NCBI RefSeq assembly: GCF_040760005.1
Contig: NZ_CP099760.1
Location: 4,211,501 to 4,275,500, forward strand
From: Pseudomonas sp. stari2
GTDB lineage: Bacteria; Pseudomonadota; Gammaproteobacteria; Pseudomonadales; Pseudomonadaceae
Reading direction: 5' to 3'
DNA: 64,000 nt
Within the stretch, counting starts at the first letter, position 1; every line of letters begins with the position of its first letter. Positions 40,321 to 49,872 of this stretch are shown in pieces. Position numbers and translations under genes: made by a program. The notes under the pieces were generated by a model. The model had not been told where the DNA came from, searched no databases, and saw only the letters and a program-made list of their open reading frames with translations.

Positions 40321-40349
40321 CAGGTAACTTCACAAAGCAATAAAACAAC

Positions 40350-40367
40350 TTCTAGGAATCGTCTGAT
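40350..40367 (+). promoter_or_regulatory. RcsB-like box upstream of the pilin gene
   Basis: TTCTAGGAATCGTCTGAT, 60 bp before the pilin ATG. A -10-like TATATC lies about 20 bp downstream (40388-40393), so a bound regulator would sit at about -35 or -45, the position of an activator. Confidence 0.6.
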
Positions 40368-40426
40368 ACTCCATCAGAAGTGCACTGTATATCGTGTTGT
40401 TTCAACCCGCCAACATGGTAAACAAC

Positions 40427-41014
40427 ATGAAAAATCTGTCTCACGCACTTCTCGCCCTTTCAATCATGGCCGCTGCCGGTCACGCTCTCGCAGCAGACCC
40501 GACACCGACCAAGGCTGGCAGTGGCACCATCAACTTCACCGGCACCATCAACAACGATGCCTGCTCTGTCGATGGCGCCGGAACGAACAAAACCATTTCC
40601 GTCAACATGGGCGAAGTGTCGATCAAGGACATGGGTACCGCCACCGCACCTAAAGGCAACGGTACGCTGAGCGTCGAAAACTTCGACATGAAGATCAACT
40701 GCAACGCCGGCACCAAGGTCGCCATGATCTTCGAACCGACCAAGGGCGCAGGCTCGGGCATCGTTCCTGGCACCAAAGTGCTGAAGTTGATCGACGGTCT
40801 GGGCGCCGCCAAGAACATCGGTATTGCCCTGCTCGATGCTAACGGTGCGTTGATCGACCTGAGCTCGCCGTCCACGGCGAAGATCGAAAACACTCTGCAA
40901 GACAGCAACACCACGCTGAAATTCTCGGCGGCCTACGTCACCACCGCTGATGTAGCGACAGCCGTTGCCGGTCGTGGCGACGCCACCCTGCCGTTCACGC
41001 TGCAATACGAATAA
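40427..41014 (+). CDS. Major fimbrial subunit (type 1 pilin family)
   Basis: A 195-residue pilin: signal peptide SHALLALSIMAAAGHALA, then ADPTPTKAGSGTINFTGTINNDACSV with the first Cys; second Cys in MKINCNAGTK; C-terminal strand TLPFTLQYE with the penultimate Tyr. In-frame ATG codons occur upstream (40415), but 40427 opens the signal peptide; no strong SD is seen at either. It is the first gene of pilin-chaperone-usher and is followed by a hairpin before the chaperone gene, which usually serves to keep pilin mRNA abundant. Confidence 0.88.
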   Translation: MKNLSHALLALSIMAAAGHALAADPTPTKAGSGTINFTGTINNDACSVDGAGTNKTISVNMGEVSIKDMGTATAPKGNGTLSVENFDMKINCNAGTKVAMIFEPTKGAGSGIVPGTKVLKLIDGLGAAKNIGIALLDANGALIDLSSPSTAKIENTLQDSNTTLKFSAAYVTTADVATAVAGRGDATLPFTLQYE

Positions 41015-41037
41015 TCCGCGCGAACACTCAAGTCCGG

Positions 41038-41063
41038 TGCGGGGTCGTTCGGCCCTGCACCCT
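41038..41063 (+). promoter_or_regulatory. Intercistronic hairpin after the pilin gene
   Basis: GGTGCGGGG / CCCTGCACC with an 8-nt loop (one G-U pair), not followed by a T-run. It is likely an RNA-stability or partial-attenuation structure that raises pilin over chaperone and usher. Confidence 0.55.
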
Positions 41064-41086
41064 CATTCAATTGCGCGGTACCTCCC

Positions 41087-41836
41087 ATGTTCTATCGTCA
41101 CACACTGTCCATTTGCGCAGGCCTGCTGGGCCTGCTCATGGCCGACCAGGCCATGGCCGGCATTTCATTGAGCAGCACCCGTCTGGTCTTCGACGGTCAG
41201 CACAAGGAAGCCGGGATCACCGTGCGCAACAGCGGTGAAGATGTATTGATCCAGTCCTGGATCGACACCGATACCAGCGAAACCGCCGCTGTACCGTTTG
41301 CCGTCACCCCGCCACTGGTGCGCGTCAGCGGCAACGAACAGCAAATACTGCGGGTGATCTACGAAGGCACGGGCATGCCGACCGACCGGGAGTCGGTGGT
41401 ATGGCTCAATGTCCAGGAGATCCCGCAGGCGGCGAAATCCCCCAACACGTTGCAACTGGCCGTGCGTCAACGCATCAAGGTGTTCTTCCGCCCGGCGGAA
41501 CTGAAAAACAACGCCTATCTGGCACCGAGCGAACTGACCTGGCGCCTGGCCGAACGCGCCGGCAAAAGCCTTCTGGTGGTGAACAACCCTGGCCAGTATC
41601 ACGTCTCGATTGCCGAGATAACGCTGCAATCCGGCGCTCTCAGCGAACGGCCCTTTGATTCGATGATGATTGCGCCAGGTGAACAAAAAGAGTTCAGCCT
41701 TAAACAACTGCATCACACAAGTACAGCCCGCCTGTTATTCAACAGCATTAATGACTATGGCGCACAAGATCGTTATGGCGCGCAACTCAACAACAGCGCC
41801 GAGACCCGAGCCAGTTTGAATAAAGAGTCCCCATAA
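41087..41836 (+). CDS. Periplasmic fimbrial chaperone (PapD family)
   Basis: A 249-residue chaperone: signal peptide SICAGLLGLLMADQAMA, then GISLSSTRLVFDGQHKEAGITVRN (the conserved G1 entry strand), QQILRVIYEGTGMPTDRESVVWLNVQEIP (the family signature) and IKVFFRPAEL. The conserved Arg and Lys that hold the pilin C-terminus (R in STRLVF, K in RQRIKVFF) are present. It donates a strand to pilin and adhesin and delivers them to the usher. Confidence 0.93.
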   Translation: MFYRHTLSICAGLLGLLMADQAMAGISLSSTRLVFDGQHKEAGITVRNSGEDVLIQSWIDTDTSETAAVPFAVTPPLVRVSGNEQQILRVIYEGTGMPTDRESVVWLNVQEIPQAAKSPNTLQLAVRQRIKVFFRPAELKNNAYLAPSELTWRLAERAGKSLLVVNNPGQYHVSIAEITLQSGALSERPFDSMMIAPGEQKEFSLKQLHHTSTARLLFNSINDYGAQDRYGAQLNNSAETRASLNKESP

Positions 41837-41921
41837 CTTTCGTGCCGCTGTCACAGCCGCACTGTCACTGTATTTCTCTTCGCTCCGTTAGTTCGTATCG
41901 GAGGTGATATAGGGTTCCTGC

Positions 41922-44411
41922 ATGTTTTTAATCAAGCGCGACGGATGGGCGCCGTTTTCGATGGCCCTGGTTTTCAGCAGCACCTGCCTGGCAGATGGCG
42001 ATGAACAGTTCAATACATCGTTTCTGCAAGGCGCTCCGTCCTCTGTGGACCTGCAATCACTGCTCGCCTCCAGTAGCGTGCTGCCCGGTATTTATAGGGT
42101 GGACCTCTACGGCAACGAAACCCTGGTCGGCCGTCGCGATATCGACTTCCGCCGCCACCCTGGCACGGGCAAGGTCGAGGCCTGCCTGACCCTGGAGATG
42201 GTGCAGCAGTTGGGGGTCGACCTCGGCAAACTGCAAGCTACCGGCAAACTGATCGGCGATGACCCGGATGCCTGTCTGGACCTGCCCGCCTTGATCGATC
42301 ACGCCAACGTGCGTTACGACGTGCCACGCCTGCGCCTGATGGTCAGCGTGCCGCAAAGCGCCATGGAACGCGGTCGACGCGGTTACGTCGACCCGGCCTT
42401 GTGGGACGAGGGCGTGCCCGCAGCGTTTATCAACTATCAATTGAGCAGCAGTCGCAACAGCACCCAGGCTGAAAACACCCTGTCCAACAACATCGGCTTG
42501 CGCAACGGTATCAACCTGGGTGCCTGGCGGTTGCGTAACGAATCGAACTTCAACAGCAGCACCGGCCGTCCCAATACTTTCAAAAGCAATCGCAGCTACC
42601 TGCAACATGACGTGACCGCCCTGAAGGGGCAGTTCAGTGCCGGGGACATTTTCTCGGATGCCGACCTGTTCGACAGCGTGCGCTATCGCGGCTTGAAACT
42701 GGCGTCCGACGACGGCATGCGCGCCGACAGCGAGCGCGGTTATGCGCCCATCATTCGAGGCATTGCGCAGTCCAGTGCCACTGTGGAGATTCGCCAGAAC
42801 AACTACATGCTCTACACCGCCAATGTGCCACCGGGCCCGTTCGAAATCAGCGATATCTACCCCAGCGGTTCGAACGGCGATCTCGAAGTGACGATTATCG
42901 AAGCCGATGGTCGGCGCCGGGTATCGCTGCAAGCGTTTTCCAGCCTGCCGATCATGGTGCGCCAAGGGCAGTTGAAATACAGCGTCTCGGCCGGTCAGTT
43001 CAACAGCAACAGCGATGATCAGAAGTCGCCGCAATTTGTCAGCAGCACGCTGGCCTATGGCGTCAGCAGCAATCTGTCGACGATTGTCGGGGTCCAGGCG
43101 TCGGACAACTTCCAGGCGTTGTCCGTGGGCGCCGGTCGTAACACGTCGATCGGTGCGGTCTCGCTGGACGTGACCCACTCCAGCAGCCGCACCTTCGGTC
43201 AGGCCGTCACGGGCAACAGCCTGCGTGCCTTGTATGCCAAGACGTTTACCGGTACCGACACCAATTTCACGCTGGCCGCCTACCGCTACTCGACCGAGGG
43301 CTATCGCACCCTCACCGAGCACGTCGAAGCGCTGAGCAGCGACGGTCAGCCACGCACCGGTAACTCGAAAACCCGCACCGACCTCACCGTCAACCAGAGC
43401 CTGGGACGCAACCAGCAATATGGCAGCGTCTACGTGAACGCCAGCGACCAGCGCTACTGGGGGCGCGGTGGTTCGCAAAGCCTGTCGGCGGGTTACAGCA
43501 ACTATTGGGGTGATGTGAGTTACAACATCGGGGCCACGTACTCCAAGGATGTCGGCAACTATGGGCCGTCGAACAATGACACCTTGCTGAACCTGTCCGT
43601 GTCATTCCCGCTGGGTTCCAAACCCCGTGCACCGCGGGCCTTTGTATCTGCCAGCACGCAGAAAGCCGACGACAGCACCCAGGTCGGCATCAATGGCTAC
43701 CTGTCGGAAAACAGCGACACCTACTACTCGGTGCAAGGCGGCAACAGCAGCACCGGTGGCGGCAGCGGTTCGGTGAACCTCAGCACCCGTACCTCGGTGA
43801 TGGACATCAGTGCCGGCTACAGCCAGGGACGCGGATACAACTCGCAGAGCCTTAACCTGGCAGGTTCGGTCGTGGGCCATGCCGGCGGGATCAACCTGGG
43901 ACAAACTGTGGGCGAAACGTTCGCACTGGCACAGGTCGAAGGTGCGGCGGGGGTCAAGATCGCCAGCTACTCCGGGGCCAAGACCGCCAGCAACGGTTTT
44001 GCCGTGGTCCCAAACGCACAGCCTTACCGGGTGAACTGGATCAACCTGGACACCCGTGACCTGGGCGGCGATATCGAGATCGAGAATGCGACCCGGCAAG
44101 TCGTCCCCCGACGCGGAGCGGTGGTTCTGGCACGCTACGCCAGCAAGACCGGGCGGCGTGTGCAATTTGCGTTGTTCGACAGCCAGCATCGGCCAATTCC
44201 GTTTGGCGCGTCGCTCGAGGACGGCAACGGCAAGCAGTTAGCGATCTCTGACCCTGGTGGCAAGGCACTGGCGCTGGTCGAAACAGATGCCGGCACGCTC
44301 ATCATCAACTGGCAGGGCCAGCGTTGTGAGGCGCCTTATGCGTTGCCGGAACGCAATAAGGCGCTGAACTATGAGCGTGTCTCGCTGGTGTGCAGTACGC
44401 CGGCCCTCTAG
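41922..44411 (+). CDS. Outer-membrane fimbrial usher (FimD/PapC family)
   Basis: An 829-residue usher: signal peptide about 1-24, N-terminal subunit-binding domain with EQFNTSFLQG, 24-strand barrel with central plug (YASKTGRRVQFALFD belongs to the C-terminal part), and a C-terminal domain with Cys residues (QRCEAPYALP ... LVCSTPAL). A long SD-like GGAGGTGAT (41900-41908) is unusually far from the ATG, with a closer AGGG at 41911. Its TAG stop overlaps the TAG of the convergent tamB gene through a shared CTAG. Confidence 0.93.
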   Translation: MFLIKRDGWAPFSMALVFSSTCLADGDEQFNTSFLQGAPSSVDLQSLLASSSVLPGIYRVDLYGNETLVGRRDIDFRRHPGTGKVEACLTLEMVQQLGVDLGKLQATGKLIGDDPDACLDLPALIDHANVRYDVPRLRLMVSVPQSAMERGRRGYVDPALWDEGVPAAFINYQLSSSRNSTQAENTLSNNIGLRNGINLGAWRLRNESNFNSSTGRPNTFKSNRSYLQHDVTALKGQFSAGDIFSDADLFDSVRYRGLKLASDDGMRADSERGYAPIIRGIAQSSATVEIRQNNYMLYTANVPPGPFEISDIYPSGSNGDLEVTIIEADGRRRVSLQAFSSLPIMVRQGQLKYSVSAGQFNSNSDDQKSPQFVSSTLAYGVSSNLSTIVGVQASDNFQALSVGAGRNTSIGAVSLDVTHSSSRTFGQAVTGNSLRALYAKTFTGTDTNFTLAAYRYSTEGYRTLTEHVEALSSDGQPRTGNSKTRTDLTVNQSLGRNQQYGSVYVNASDQRYWGRGGSQSLSAGYSNYWGDVSYNIGATYSKDVGNYGPSNNDTLLNLSVSFPLGSKPRAPRAFVSASTQKADDSTQVGINGYLSENSDTYYSVQGGNSSTGGGSGSVNLSTRTSVMDISAGYSQGRGYNSQSLNLAGSVVGHAGGINLGQTVGETFALAQVEGAAGVKIASYSGAKTASNGFAVVPNAQPYRVNWINLDTRDLGGDIEIENATRQVVPRRGAVVLARYASKTGRRVQFALFDSQHRPIPFGASLEDGNGKQLAISDPGGKALALVETDAGTLIINWQGQRCEAPYALPERNKALNYERVSLVCSTPAL

Positions 44412-47400
44412 AAATCGCGCTTGTAGAAGATATCCAGCGAACTGGCTACGCCACTGGCAGCTTCGAGGTAGACCTTTTTGCTGAGTTTGTAGCGCAGGGC
44501 GATGGTGTTGGCGGGCTCGAACACGCCAACACCATAACGCAGGCTCAGCTTCTCGGAGATATTGCCGCTGGCTACCACGCTGGTGGTGTTGCCGCTGCCC
44601 TGGGTGTCGAGCTGGAAATCCTGAATCCCCAGGTCCTTGGCCAGACCGCTGGTGACCCCGGAACTGCCCATCAGGCCCAGACCGAGCGCCGCTTGCGCAA
44701 GCATGTTGTTGTCTTCGCCGTTGCTGCTCAGCGGACGCCCCAGCACCAGATAGGACAGCGCCTGCTCCTGGCTCATCGCCGGCTCCGAGAAGATCTGCGT
44801 GGTCGGCTGTTCGGCGCTGCCGCTCAGGCGAATACCGGCGATCACGTCGTCGGTCTGGCGGATCGCTTCGATGTCCAGATAAGGCTGATCGATCGGCCCG
44901 GCAAACAACAGGCGCGCACGGCGCACCGTCAGGCGCTGGCCGTAGGCACGGTAGCGACCGTCGTTGAGCCACAGTTCGCCACGGGTGTCCATGTTGTCGC
45001 CGATGTGCACGTGACCTTGCAGATTGGCGGTCAGGCCGAACCCGGCGAAGCTCAGTTTGTCCTCGCCGACCACCACGTCGATGTCCATCTTCATGGCCAT
45101 CGGTGGCTTGCCCTCTTCGGTCTGCGCACCGACGATGATCGTGTCATCAGAGACTTTCACCGTGGATGGCGGCAATTCGCGCACGGTGATTTCGCCTCGG
45201 GGCACCAGCACTTTGCCGGCAATCGCCAGTTCGTCGCCGGCCATGGAAATCTTGAGGTCCGGCGCCACTTCAAGCTTGGCGTAGGGTTCGACGGTCACCG
45301 GCAGTTGCGTACCCTTGAGCGCCAGATCCACCACCAGCGCCTGGCCCCATGCGACGTTGCCGCTGAGGCTGCCCTGCCCGGTCTTGCCGCTTTTCCAGCC
45401 GCCGTCCAGGCGCACCGATTCGCCAGCGATCACCGCTTGCAGTCGCAGATCCTGCAACTGCAACGGCAGTTCCGGGCCGGACACTTCACCGTCACTGAGT
45501 TGCACGGTGCCGTTGACCAGCGGCGCGAGCAGGCCGCCGGAAATCGTGCCGCTGCCGTTCAGGCGCCCGGTGAGTTTCTCGACCATCGGCACGAACGGCC
45601 GGGCCACCGACAGATCCAGCCCGCTGAGACGGAACGAGCCATTCAGCGGTTTGTTCTTCGGCAGCGGATTGAGCTGCGCCTGCACCATCAGCTCACCGAG
45701 TTTGCCACCGACGAAATTGAGATCAGTGTCGATGCGTTTCGGCGTGAGTTTGCTGGTCAGCTTGAGGGTCTGGTACGGGAAGTCCAGCCACTGATCCTTT
45801 TCCTTCATGCGCAAGGTGCCGCCGCTGGCATCGACGCTGATCTGGCCGTTCGGGCCGCTGGCCGGCAGGTCCAGCTGCAGGTCGGCATTGAGCTTGCCCT
45901 GCCAGGCGAAATCCTTGGGCAGCCATTGCGCCAGGCTTTCGATCGGGAACTGCTTGAGGTGGTAGCGCAGCTTCGGCTCCGGCATCAACCGCTGGTCTTC
46001 GCCGCACAGGCTGGCATTGCCGGACATCCAGCAATGGGCGCCGAAGTTGATCTTGCCGTCGGCCAGACGTTCGAGTTTGGCCGGGTTTTGCAGCTTCCAG
46101 TCCTGACCGCCGGCCTGAATGTCACCGCTGGCCAGTCGCCCGCGCCAGTTGCCTTTGTCCAGATTGCCGTCCAGCCCCAGCGCGAGTTTCAGCTTTGGCC
46201 CGAGCAGGTCGAGGTTGAGCTTCTGATTTTTGATATCGCCCTGAGCGCTGACGGTCAACACACCCAGGTTCGTGTCGCCAGCCTGGATGCCGCTACCCTT
46301 CAGATCGATTTTCGCCCGCTGCGCGCTGTCGAGGGTGGCGTCGAGGTTGAGGCTTTGCAGGCGGTTGTCCTGGAACACCAATTGCGAGCCTTGCAGGTCG
46401 AGCTTGCCTTGCGGTGCTTTCAGCGTACCGGCGACATCGACTCGACCGTTGATCTGCCCGCGCAACTGCGGCCAGAGCTGGGCCAGACGCGGCAGCTTGA
46501 TATCGATCTGCCCGATGAGCTTCTGTTGCAGACTGCCCTTGCCATTGATGCTGTTGTCGCCGAGACGGATTTGCAGGGCATTCAGATTCCACTGTTCGCC
46601 CGCGCCGTCAGCCTTGGCTTGCAGCACCGCCGGTTGCCCGCGCAGTTTGCCTTTGAGATCGAGGTCGGCGTTGAGGCTCAGGCGCTCGTTTTTCATTTCG
46701 CCTGTGCTTTTCAACGGCCCTGCCAACGTGCCCGGCAATTCAGCCATCCAGTACGCCGGGTTGAGCGCGGACAATTCCAGCGCGGTGTCCCAGACAATGC
46801 CGTCGGCGAACTGCACGTTCACATGCCCTTCGGCCTTGCCCTGACCCGCTTCGAGCTTGAATTGCGGGAGGAAGATCTGCTTGAGATTGCCACTGAACGG
46901 ACTGCTCAGGCTGAACGCCCCGGCCGGGCCATCCATTGCGGCGGCGAAATTGCCGAGGTATTGGCCGTCGGTGTAAGAGACTTCACCAGTGAACGTGCGC
47001 AAGGCGACTTGCGGTTCTTCGATCTCGGAATAGAGCCGATGCCACGGAAAGTCCTGCCAATTGATATTGGCCTGGGCGCTGAGGCCTTTGCTCCAATCCA
47101 CGTTGCCGGTGAGCTTGAGGCTCTGTTTGTCATTGGCGGTCAGGTCGAGGCCGGCAATCTGTGCACCCTTGGCGTCAACCTTGCCTTTGAGCAACAGCGC
47201 TACCGGACCTTTATCCGCAGGCAACGTCGCATTGCCGAGCAATTGGTAACCGTTTTTCAGGTCGCCTTCGCCGGTCAATACCAGTTGATTCAATTGCAGG
47301 GTGTCCGGCAGATCGGCGCTCGGCTTGAACGCCTCGGAGGTGATGCGCACCTTGGCCGGCAGGTTTTCCGCCAGCGGTTTCAGCTCGCCGCTCAACTGGC

Positions 47401-48082
47401 CGTCGAGGTAGCCACGGCTGTCGGCGTGCAGATTAAGAGTCTTGAGCAGATCGCCGTCGACTTTGAGTGCAAGCGTCCATGGGCCGGTGCCCGGTGACGG
47501 CAGGGTCAGATCACCGGCGATGTTCAACGGCCAGTTACCGGTCGGTTGCAACAGGCCGGAGAGGTTCAGGCTCAGGTCGTCGCGTTGCAGTTTCACGCTG
47601 TCGATCTGCATGCCCTTGGCAGTCCAGTGTGCCGCCAGTTGCAGGCCCTTGAGCTGCTCGCTGCCGTTGAACAACAGGCTGCCGACCTGAACGTCGCCCA
47701 GTTCGATGGCTACCGGCAATTGCAGATCCGGGAGTTTAATCGGACCGCTGTCGGTGGTTTCTTCGCCAGGCGGGAATTGCAGGATGACCTGATCGGCCTT
47801 GAGCTGCTCGACGCATAGCGTCATACGTGTCAGGCACAGCGGCGACCATTCGAAGATCGGTTTGTTGAGCTCGACGCGACTGCTGTCCTGTTGCCACACC
47901 AGATGATCGGCGCTCCATTGTCCGCCGAGGCGCCCCTGAAAGTTATCCACGCTCAAGCCCGGCACCAGCCCCAGCACCCAACGGCTGCCGGCTTGTGTAC
48001 CGAGTACGGCGGTGACGCTCAATACAATCAACAGCACCAGCGACAACAGCGCCAGAGCGGAAATCTTCAAACCACGCTTCAC
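44408..48082 (-). CDS. tamB: Translocation and assembly module protein TamB
   Basis: A 1224-residue inner-membrane-anchored protein. It has an N-terminal helix (ISALALLSLVLLIVLSVTAVLG), a very long beta-taco of repeated amphipathic strands, and the C-terminal DUF490/TamB domain ending in YKLSKKVYLEAASGVASSLDIFYKRDF. It spans the periplasm as a hydrophobic groove that moves phospholipids to the outer membrane and, with TamA, supports autotransporter and usher assembly. It overlaps tamA by 4 nt (ATGA). Its stop shares bases with the convergent fimbrial usher stop. Confidence 0.94.
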   Translation of the reverse strand: MKRGLKISALALLSLVLLIVLSVTAVLGTQAGSRWVLGLVPGLSVDNFQGRLGGQWSADHLVWQQDSSRVELNKPIFEWSPLCLTRMTLCVEQLKADQVILQFPPGEETTDSGPIKLPDLQLPVAIELGDVQVGSLLFNGSEQLKGLQLAAHWTAKGMQIDSVKLQRDDLSLNLSGLLQPTGNWPLNIAGDLTLPSPGTGPWTLALKVDGDLLKTLNLHADSRGYLDGQLSGELKPLAENLPAKVRITSEAFKPSADLPDTLQLNQLVLTGEGDLKNGYQLLGNATLPADKGPVALLLKGKVDAKGAQIAGLDLTANDKQSLKLTGNVDWSKGLSAQANINWQDFPWHRLYSEIEEPQVALRTFTGEVSYTDGQYLGNFAAAMDGPAGAFSLSSPFSGNLKQIFLPQFKLEAGQGKAEGHVNVQFADGIVWDTALELSALNPAYWMAELPGTLAGPLKSTGEMKNERLSLNADLDLKGKLRGQPAVLQAKADGAGEQWNLNALQIRLGDNSINGKGSLQQKLIGQIDIKLPRLAQLWPQLRGQINGRVDVAGTLKAPQGKLDLQGSQLVFQDNRLQSLNLDATLDSAQRAKIDLKGSGIQAGDTNLGVLTVSAQGDIKNQKLNLDLLGPKLKLALGLDGNLDKGNWRGRLASGDIQAGGQDWKLQNPAKLERLADGKINFGAHCWMSGNASLCGEDQRLMPEPKLRYHLKQFPIESLAQWLPKDFAWQGKLNADLQLDLPASGPNGQISVDASGGTLRMKEKDQWLDFPYQTLKLTSKLTPKRIDTDLNFVGGKLGELMVQAQLNPLPKNKPLNGSFRLSGLDLSVARPFVPMVEKLTGRLNGSGTISGGLLAPLVNGTVQLSDGEVSGPELPLQLQDLRLQAVIAGESVRLDGGWKSGKTGQGSLSGNVAWGQALVVDLALKGTQLPVTVEPYAKLEVAPDLKISMAGDELAIAGKVLVPRGEITVRELPPSTVKVSDDTIIVGAQTEEGKPPMAMKMDIDVVVGEDKLSFAGFGLTANLQGHVHIGDNMDTRGELWLNDGRYRAYGQRLTVRRARLLFAGPIDQPYLDIEAIRQTDDVIAGIRLSGSAEQPTTQIFSEPAMSQEQALSYLVLGRPLSSNGEDNNMLAQAALGLGLMGSSGVTSGLAKDLGIQDFQLDTQGSGNTTSVVASGNISEKLSLRYGVGVFEPANTIALRYKLSKKVYLEAASGVASSLDIFYKRDF

Positions 48083-49806
48083 AGCTCAGGCCCCATGGAA
48101 AAGTGCAGCCGGATGCCGCCATCGTCGTCCAGCGCATGGGCCAGGTCGAGGCGGATCGGCCCCACCGGCGAGACCCAGCGCACACCGATACCGACCCCGG
48201 TCTTGAGGTTCGGCAGTTCGAGTTTGTTGAAAGAGTTGCCCTGATCGACGAAGGTCGCGACCCGCCATTTTTCGGCGATCGAGTATTGGTACTCGACGCT
48301 GCCGACCACCATGTAGCGCCCGCCGATGCGGTCGCCTTTGGAGTTCTCCGGTGACAGGCTCTGGTAGTCGTAACCGCGCACACTCTGGTCGCCACCTGCG
48401 AAGAAGCGCAGCGATGGCGGCACCGAGTTGTAACCGTTGGTGGCACTGCCACCGACCTGCACGCGCCCGAGGAAACGGTGATTGTCGAATACCGTGGTCA
48501 GCCCTTTGATCAGGGCCGTGCCATACAGCAGGTTGTTGTCCGAACCGACGCCCTCTTTCGCCACTTTGCTTTCAAAGGTCAGACGATAACCGTTGTGCGG
48601 GTCGATGCGATTGTCACTTTTCAGGTAGGAGTAACTGATGCCGGGCATCAACAAGGTACTCAGACCCGAGTCGTCACCGAGCTGGTATTCCTCGCGCTGC
48701 CACTTCAGCGAGATCACCCGCTGCCAGCCGCTGGGCAACTTGCTGTGCCATTCCGGGCCGAAGGTCAGCAGTTTGCTCAGGGTGTCGGAGCCGTCGATGT
48801 TTTCGTACTGATAACCACCGGCCCAGCGCAGTTTGTCGGTCAGCGGCGGATCCAGCGGAATGTCATAGAACAGACCGACGTTCTGCCGCGGCGCCGACAA
48901 TTCGGCCTCCCAGCCGTAACTGTCGCCTTGCGGGTTGACCCAGTGGCGGGTCCAGTTGGCCTTGATCCGCGGGCCGACGTCGGTGGAGTAACCGAGACCG
49001 AGACCCATGGTGCGTGGCTTGCGGGTATCGAGTTTGACCGCGACCGGGATCACGTCGTCCTTGGCAGCAGTCGGCGCAGCGTCGACCCGCACGCCTTCAA
49101 AGTAACCGCTCGATTGCAGGTCGCGGTTGAGTTCGGCGATCAGCTCGGAGTCGTAAGGCTCGCCCGGTTTGAACGGCACCATGCGTTGCAGCAGGTCTTC
49201 ATCGAACGGCGTGTCGCCTTCGAAACTGACCTTGCCCAGCGCATAACGCGGGCCGCTTTCATAGATCAGCTCGACATCGGCGACTCCGGCGCGGGGATCG
49301 ACCATCAGTTTCTGGCTGGTGAAATGACCACTGAAGAAACCGAAGCGCGAGGCCTGATTCTGGATCAGGCGCTTGGCGTCTTCGTAGCGGCCATGGTTGA
49401 GCACTGCACCGGGCTTGAGCACGTCGCTTTTCGGTACACGAAAGGATTTGAGGGCGGCAGCGGGTCCGTCGACCCGCACAGTCACATTGCGCAGACGGAT
49501 CGGTTCGCCGGGATCGATTTTCAGCACCAGGCGCGGTTTTTCTCCGCCCTTCACTTCACTGTCGATCTGCGGCTGGTAGTAGCCCAAAGCCTGGGCGGCC
49601 TTGCGCGCCTGCTCTTCGGCGCCGCGACTGAAGCGCTGCAAGGCTTCTTCGTCACGATCGCCGAGGCTGCCGATATAGCCTTCTATATTGGCTTTGAGTT
49701 CATCGTTGGACGGTTTGATCCGCACATCCAATTCACTTTGCGCCAGCGCCGCGCAGCTGCTTAACAGCATGAGCACGCCACTGGTAAATCTTCCTGGAAA
49801 CTTCAT
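48079..49806 (-). CDS. tamA: Translocation and assembly module protein TamA (Omp85 family)
   Basis: A 575-residue outer-membrane protein: signal peptide (GVLMLLSSCAALA), three POTRA domains (about 25-260) and a 16-strand Omp85 barrel with the conserved FFAGGDQSVRGYDYQSLSP loop (RGY motif) and GVGIGVRWVSPVGPIRLDLAHA near the end; C-terminal Leu. ATG 49806 starts the signal peptide; a longer frame to 49860 has no SD. It forms an operon with tamB. Confidence 0.94.
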   Translation of the reverse strand: MKFPGRFTSGVLMLLSSCAALAQSELDVRIKPSNDELKANIEGYIGSLGDRDEEALQRFSRGAEEQARKAAQALGYYQPQIDSEVKGGEKPRLVLKIDPGEPIRLRNVTVRVDGPAAALKSFRVPKSDVLKPGAVLNHGRYEDAKRLIQNQASRFGFFSGHFTSQKLMVDPRAGVADVELIYESGPRYALGKVSFEGDTPFDEDLLQRMVPFKPGEPYDSELIAELNRDLQSSGYFEGVRVDAAPTAAKDDVIPVAVKLDTRKPRTMGLGLGYSTDVGPRIKANWTRHWVNPQGDSYGWEAELSAPRQNVGLFYDIPLDPPLTDKLRWAGGYQYENIDGSDTLSKLLTFGPEWHSKLPSGWQRVISLKWQREEYQLGDDSGLSTLLMPGISYSYLKSDNRIDPHNGYRLTFESKVAKEGVGSDNNLLYGTALIKGLTTVFDNHRFLGRVQVGGSATNGYNSVPPSLRFFAGGDQSVRGYDYQSLSPENSKGDRIGGRYMVVGSVEYQYSIAEKWRVATFVDQGNSFNKLELPNLKTGVGIGVRWVSPVGPIRLDLAHALDDDGGIRLHFSMGPEL

Positions 49807-49872
49807 AGGCGCGGATGCTATCACGGGCTTGGGAGCGTGATAGAACAGGAAATTTCCCAAAAAGTTCGACGG

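Noticed and set aside
31377..44411. Recent acquisition of the fimbrial locus on a mobile island
   Set aside because: No integrase, tRNA, direct-repeat ends or clear base-composition shift could be seen in the window, so transfer cannot be supported from the sequence alone.
44390..47497. 1035-codon plus-strand open frame
   Set aside because: Antisense shadow of tamB; low-complexity translation and no start signal, whereas tamB is complete.
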